This document shows positions 59,656-64,000 of a stretch of DNA of 64,000 nucleotides, one piece after another. The notes below the pieces were generated by a model. It was not told where the DNA came from, did not search any database, and saw only the letters and a program-made list of their open reading frames with translations. The DNA is from Oasisia sp. SBJ-2009. Its lineage: Eukaryota; Annelida; Polychaeta; Sabellida; Siboglinidae. The position numbers and the translations under genes are program-made. Position 1 is the stretch's first letter. Each line of letters opens with the position of its first letter. The stretch covers positions 16,738,377-16,802,376 of the forward strand of contig OZ024865.1 of assembly GCA_964017155.1 (NCBI GenBank), in the 5' to 3' direction.

Positions 59656-61679
59656 ATTGCACAGTGTGGTTTCCTCTAATGTAGTACAGTTAACACATTT
59701 TACATCCAGTGGGACTGCCTCTAGTGTAGTAGAGTCAACACAGGTAGTACACACTGGGTCTTCCTCTAGTGTAGTACAGTTTACACATATAGTACACACT
59801 GGGTAGTACAGTCAACTCATGTAGTACACATTGGCTGTTCTTCTAGTGTAGTACAGTCAACATGGCCAGTACACACTGGGTCTTAATCTAATGAAGTACA
59901 GTCAACACACTTTACACCCAGTGTAGTTCAATCAACACAGCTAGTACACTTTGGGGCTTCCTCTAGTGTAGTTCAGTACTGTACTGTGTACTGTACTGTA
60001 CAAATGAAACAGATCCCTGGTGAAGTGTAAGTGACCAATTTGAACATTAAGAACAAACATAGATTCCATAACCCCTGCGTGTCACTTCCTATACAACAAG
60101 GCTTATACCAAAACCCCCCAACCGTGCAACCAAGAACCCAGGGAGGCACAACTCACATCTACAGTCTACTATGGCACGCCACATTTTATATCTAACTGCA
60201 CTCATTGAAACGGGTTTTTGAAACAAAAGAAAAATTGTAAAGTTATCGTTTACATAGTTGAAAAAATGTGAATAAAATAATATTGTTGGCCGTTTAAAAT
60301 AACTGTTACTTCAGAAAATTTATAAGCTGGTTCACAGAGCAATAAGAAAATTGTCAGTTGCGTGTTCAGAGTTGGTGGGAGCCACTAGCCAGTAGCTAGT
60401 TATATCAACGAGGATAGCTACATTCTTCCCGCCAGTAAGTGACCAACATAAGCATCATAACATGACACCAGTGAGCATCTCACTCACACTGATGGTGCTA
60501 TCAAGAGTGTTTCAAATGCTCCGTAATAAACACTGTCAAGATCCAAAAGATAGCTTTGTAAAATGTTACGATTGACCTATTGTTTCTCTCTAAAAAATGC
60601 GACGTATTTCTATGATACTTATTTCCAACTCCCCACGGATGTGTTCAGCCAATCCAAACTCAGTCTTTAATGTTAGGCACTGTGTTTTCTATTGCTGTGG
60701 CTGGGTATAAAACAATTGATTTCTAAATGCGATGACTGCCCTTTGTGACAAACCAGTGTTTGACATAATTCAGTGAGTGTGATAATGAAATAACAGTGAC
60801 ATGACTGAAATGCACTGGGCACATTACTAACGTGTAATTAACAGTCATGTATGTGTAATATGTATGCTGCTGGTTTACATGCGACGCTCCATATTTGTTG
60901 GTCAATCTGATCTGTTAGATCCGACATGAATCTAGTTTTCACTGTGCAAATTTCAGCGAAAAGTGCCTTATTTCTGCCTCCAAATTAGCTAATTCACACC
61001 AGTCCAGGTGAGTGAATGCAGAGACAATTTGCTATCACTTCACAAATTTTGCAACTTACAAAGACACACTTGGTTGGTGACAAAACACGTACTGCATCAG
61101 TCTCTGGCGTGTTCTGTCTGCAACATCAATCATTCTCATACCAGACATACAGCTGCTTTAAGGTCAGCTACCAAAGGTCAGCTAGCAGAAGTTAGCTACT
61201 CAAGGTCAAGTGCAGAATCCCAAGGTCAGACACTCCAGGTCAAGGCCAGAATCCCAGGGTCAGTCACCTACCACAAAGGTCATCAATTCACCGTCAGCTT
61301 CCTAAGACCAGCTACTCAACCCCATCTGCTTATGAACTTGGTCAAGACACAACACCACGCTAAAAATACGCTGTATGTACATAAATTCCCAGCACGGCAT
61401 CGCGCTGCTGATAAGCTCCATCTGTGATTCTCTTCTTCTGCACAGATATGTCATTGAGACAAGTCACATGTTGTATAATATTTGCATTTTTCAATCCAAT
61501 TCACAGGAATAATTGAAGGACAACATGGCCGAAAACACAGCTAGCAGGACCAGGACAAGACACAATAAGAAACAACAGATAAACACAGACACAGTCACTT
61601 AAGGAACAGATATACACAGTCATATGAAGACAAATGACAATTACTTACATATTAGGGATACCCAAAAAATATATTACAT

Positions 61680-61900
61680 TTCAACAGTTTGTGAGCTACC
61701 CACGTGTAGCTGCACCATCCAATTGCTACTGCAGTGTAGCAGTCCTGCCAAAAGTTACACAGCTACTGTCAGGTAGCTTAAACATCCAGTAGCTACTGAA
61801 ATCTAGCTGCACTGTCAAACAGCTACCAACACGTAGTTGCACTATCCGCCCGCTACCAAAGTGTAGCTGTACCATCGCCCCGTTAGACAGCTACCAGTGT
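61680..61900. repeat. Degenerate AGCTAC-based repeat
   Basis: Imperfect units of about 30 bp sharing tagctgcac, atcc and agctac. Confidence 0.7.
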
Positions 61901-62039
61901 AGCTGCCACTAAATGCAGTGCCCTCTACACGTGATTATGTACATTTGATGCTGTCTTCTCATTCATAAGAAATATCATCTCTAACTTTCAGCTTCTTGCT
62001 ATAAACACTTCTCTCGGAGTACCAAGGCAATGACTAAAA

Positions 62040-62400
62040 CGATCATAAATCCATGTCTGCCAGTCACTGACAATCAGTGAAGCGTGTCTGCCAATCACTG
62101 ACAATCGATGATGTGTGTCTGCCAATCTCTGACAATCGATGATGCGTGACTGTCAATCATTGACAATCAGTGAAGCGTGTCTGCCAGTCACTGACAATCA
62201 GTGAAGCCTGTCAATCACTGCCAATCAGTGAAGCGTGTCTGTCAATCACTGCCAATCAGTGAAGCGTGCCTGTCAATCACTGACAATCAGTGACGCCTGT
62301 CAATCACTGACAATCAGTGATGCATGTCTGTCAATCACTGACAATCAGTGAAGCGTGTCTGTCAATCAAATACGATCACTGAAGCATGTCTGTCACCACA
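62040..62400. repeat. 31-bp array with palindromic core
   Basis: About eleven units of gtcaatcactgacaatcagtg followed by aagcgtgtct. CACTG-ACAAT-CAGTG forms a short stem-loop. Confidence 0.85.
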
Positions 62401-62546
62401 CAACATATCCGTCCGAGTTTCACCGTGACATCACTCTCACTTTGACAGATGTCACGGTAGGTAGTCATCACTATCCACAATGGCGCCGCGACGGCAGCCA
62501 AAATGACGTAAGACTCCAGTGACACGACTGTCACGACGGGTGACAA

Positions 62547-62683
62547 CTACGACTTGAACGAGTCGACCGCGGCAGTGTCACGCGTGCGGTTACGGACGGC
62601 CTCAGCTGCCTGCTCCGGCACACGCGACGGGTCGGACAGGATCGACGTACTCGTAGACAGGTGACGCAGCGAGTTGAGCACCG
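62547..62683 (-). CDS. Last coding exon of an unidentified minus-strand gene
   Basis: On the minus strand, gtgtgtttcag precedes the exon at 62683. It reads AVLNSLRHLSTSTSILSDP, then VRNRTRDTAAVDSFKS and TAG (62549-62547). It is GC-rich and CpG-rich compared with its surroundings. The phase-1 start matches the exon upstream. I do not recognise the protein. Confidence 0.6.
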
Positions 62684-63413
62684 CTGAAACACACATTAGG
62701 GGTGTAACAACACACCAAACTACTGATGTCATATGATGGGATAATGGAGTACGTTTGATAGTAAACTGGATAATTGATAAATATCAATGATAAATATCAA
62801 TATTATTGCAGTCATAAAGTTATCTCCAAATTGCAACCACTTTCAGAAAATATTCATAAGTGCCAGCAAATAAAATAATTCACTCTGAATCTATCAGGGT
62901 AAATCTATGAAGGTAAATACAGTATTCTTCAATGGTGAAATGAAAGAAATAACTAAAACAAAACTACAATGAAACTTCCTAGTAAAACATTAAGAATTAA
63001 ATTTAACTTTGTCTATGGGACTCCTACTATGAAAAAATTCAGTTACTATTGGTGGATACAATTAATATATACAGTGTAAAAATGGGTTTATTTACACCTT
63101 GTAAAATAAATAAAGCCAGTTTGAAGGACATTTATAAAACAATTCTAATGAGGCTGTCTATTCCTAAGTCTGGCACATTTGTTAAGTTTCAATATCTAAC
63201 ACAACTGATTCGTTGAACTTCCTGCTAATAATTGGCAATGAAATACACCTCCTCAATTGAAGATCTTTGCACAAGACATCTTAGCACAAAAGATGTGCAA
63301 AAATAATAAATAAACATCCACGTCTAATGATTGTATATGCATGCAAACACATGCCTGCGTGCATGTGTGCGTGTGTGCATGTGTGCGTGCGTGTGTCTTT
63401 ATGCAAGACCTAC

Positions 63414-63538
63414 CAGGTCGGAGTGCCACGAGAGAGCAGTGTTGGTCAAGCCAGCTGAGCACAGTGCGACACAGTTCGTCTGGACTCGTGGTGGACACCA
63501 TGTTGTTGAACGTGTCAAACAGTGGCCGGATGATGACG
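63414..63538 (-). CDS. Penultimate coding exon of the same minus-strand gene
   Basis: The acceptor is caacagttcag and the donor GTAGGT on the minus strand. It reads VIIRPLFDTFNNMVSTTSPD, then ELCRTVLSWLDQHCSLVALRP; the split G joins the next exon's CG as alanine. The alternating hydrophobic pattern suggests an alpha-helical (perhaps HEAT-like) C-terminus; this is inference. Upstream exons lie outside the window. Confidence 0.58.
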
Positions 63539-63729
63539 CTGAACTGTTGACAGTGTTAAGAACCAAACCACAAGTACAAGAAACCTCATCTGACTGAGCC
63601 ATTTCACTGACACCTCATCAACTAACCAACGTCAAGCTATAGTATGCTGTGTGTGTGAGCAGGCAGCATGCGGTTGTTTTATTTAAATTTATCTTCTAGA
63701 TAGTTCACACGGCAGGTGCCAAACTTACA

Positions 63730-63919
63730 CTAGTACCCCCCCCCCCCGGGTAGTAACAATTCTGTGGTTTATTGTATGATCTGACTTACTTTGGAGCAAA
63801 AATTTGTCGATGAGTACTGTATAACATTTTGACCCGTCAGCTACGGGCCTTGTTCACGTACTGGTGTTGGCTCAGATGGTCTCTGTTCATGGTAGGGGCC
63901 TTCTGTTTGATATATATAT

Positions 63920-63962
<43 letters not shown>
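63730..63962. repeat. Poly-C run and TA microsatellite
   Basis: A run of 12 C at 63737 and (TA)n at 63911-63962. Confidence 0.85.
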
Positions 63963-63964
<2 letters not shown>

Positions 63965-64000
63965 CCTCCTTCACTTTTCTCTTGTGCCAGTTGGATTCAC

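Larger units (their letters stand above)
57970..62546 (-). other. Gene-free stretch, perhaps the minus gene's long 3' UTR
   Basis: No coding frame is supported here. A TTTATT at 57987 (AATAAA on the minus strand) is the first plausible poly(A) signal facing the receptor gene. The stretch holds the 40-bp array at 59318, a cluster of AGGTCA motifs near 61160, and degenerate arrays at 61680-61900 and 62040-62400. Confidence 0.25.

Overview
This is metazoan genomic DNA. The genes are split by GT-AG introns of roughly 0.3 to 2.5 kb, micro- and minisatellites are very abundant, and tRNA-derived SINEs and LINE tails lie in introns. The repeat style suggests a lophotrochozoan, perhaps a mollusc, but the sequence alone does not prove this. 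Nothing bacterial or viral was recognised.

The main content is one large plus-strand gene. By joining reading frames across splice sites I reconstructed 29 coding exons from 19867 to 56315. All intron phases agree and the reading frame stays open for 2830 codons. The product is a family C (metabotropic glutamate receptor-like) G protein-coupled receptor. It starts with a signal peptide and carries FIVE tandem Venus-flytrap (VFT, ANF-receptor/periplasmic-binding-like) modules instead of the usual one. Each module is followed by a short linker with a conserved three-cysteine cluster. A single 7TM domain and a short cytoplasmic tail follow. VFT2-VFT5 are bounded by phase-0 introns at homologous positions, which points to growth by tandem module duplication. 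This is the best candidate for something undescribed.

Layout: 1-13470 has no confident gene. It holds microsatellites, a possible decayed coding relic at 1330-2850, and a CpG-rich patch at 8585-8935 that could be a promoter or 5' exon. A non-LTR (RTE-like) retrotransposon lies at 13472-16236; its endonuclease is internally deleted and its C-terminus is frameshifted. 16240-19858 is non-coding. 19859 to about 57440 is the receptor gene. Its introns contain two SINE families, a hAT-like MITE, several LINE 3' ends, and long satellites that often begin at or near the 5' splice site. 57450-62546 is non-coding and rich in minisatellites. 62547-63538 on the minus strand holds the last two coding exons of an unidentified gene that converges on the receptor gene.

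The receptor would act at the cell surface. Its very long ectodomain (about 2500 residues) would offer five potential ligand or partner sites coupled to one G-protein-activating 7TM core. The amino-acid-binding signature is degenerate in every module, so the ligand cannot be predicted.
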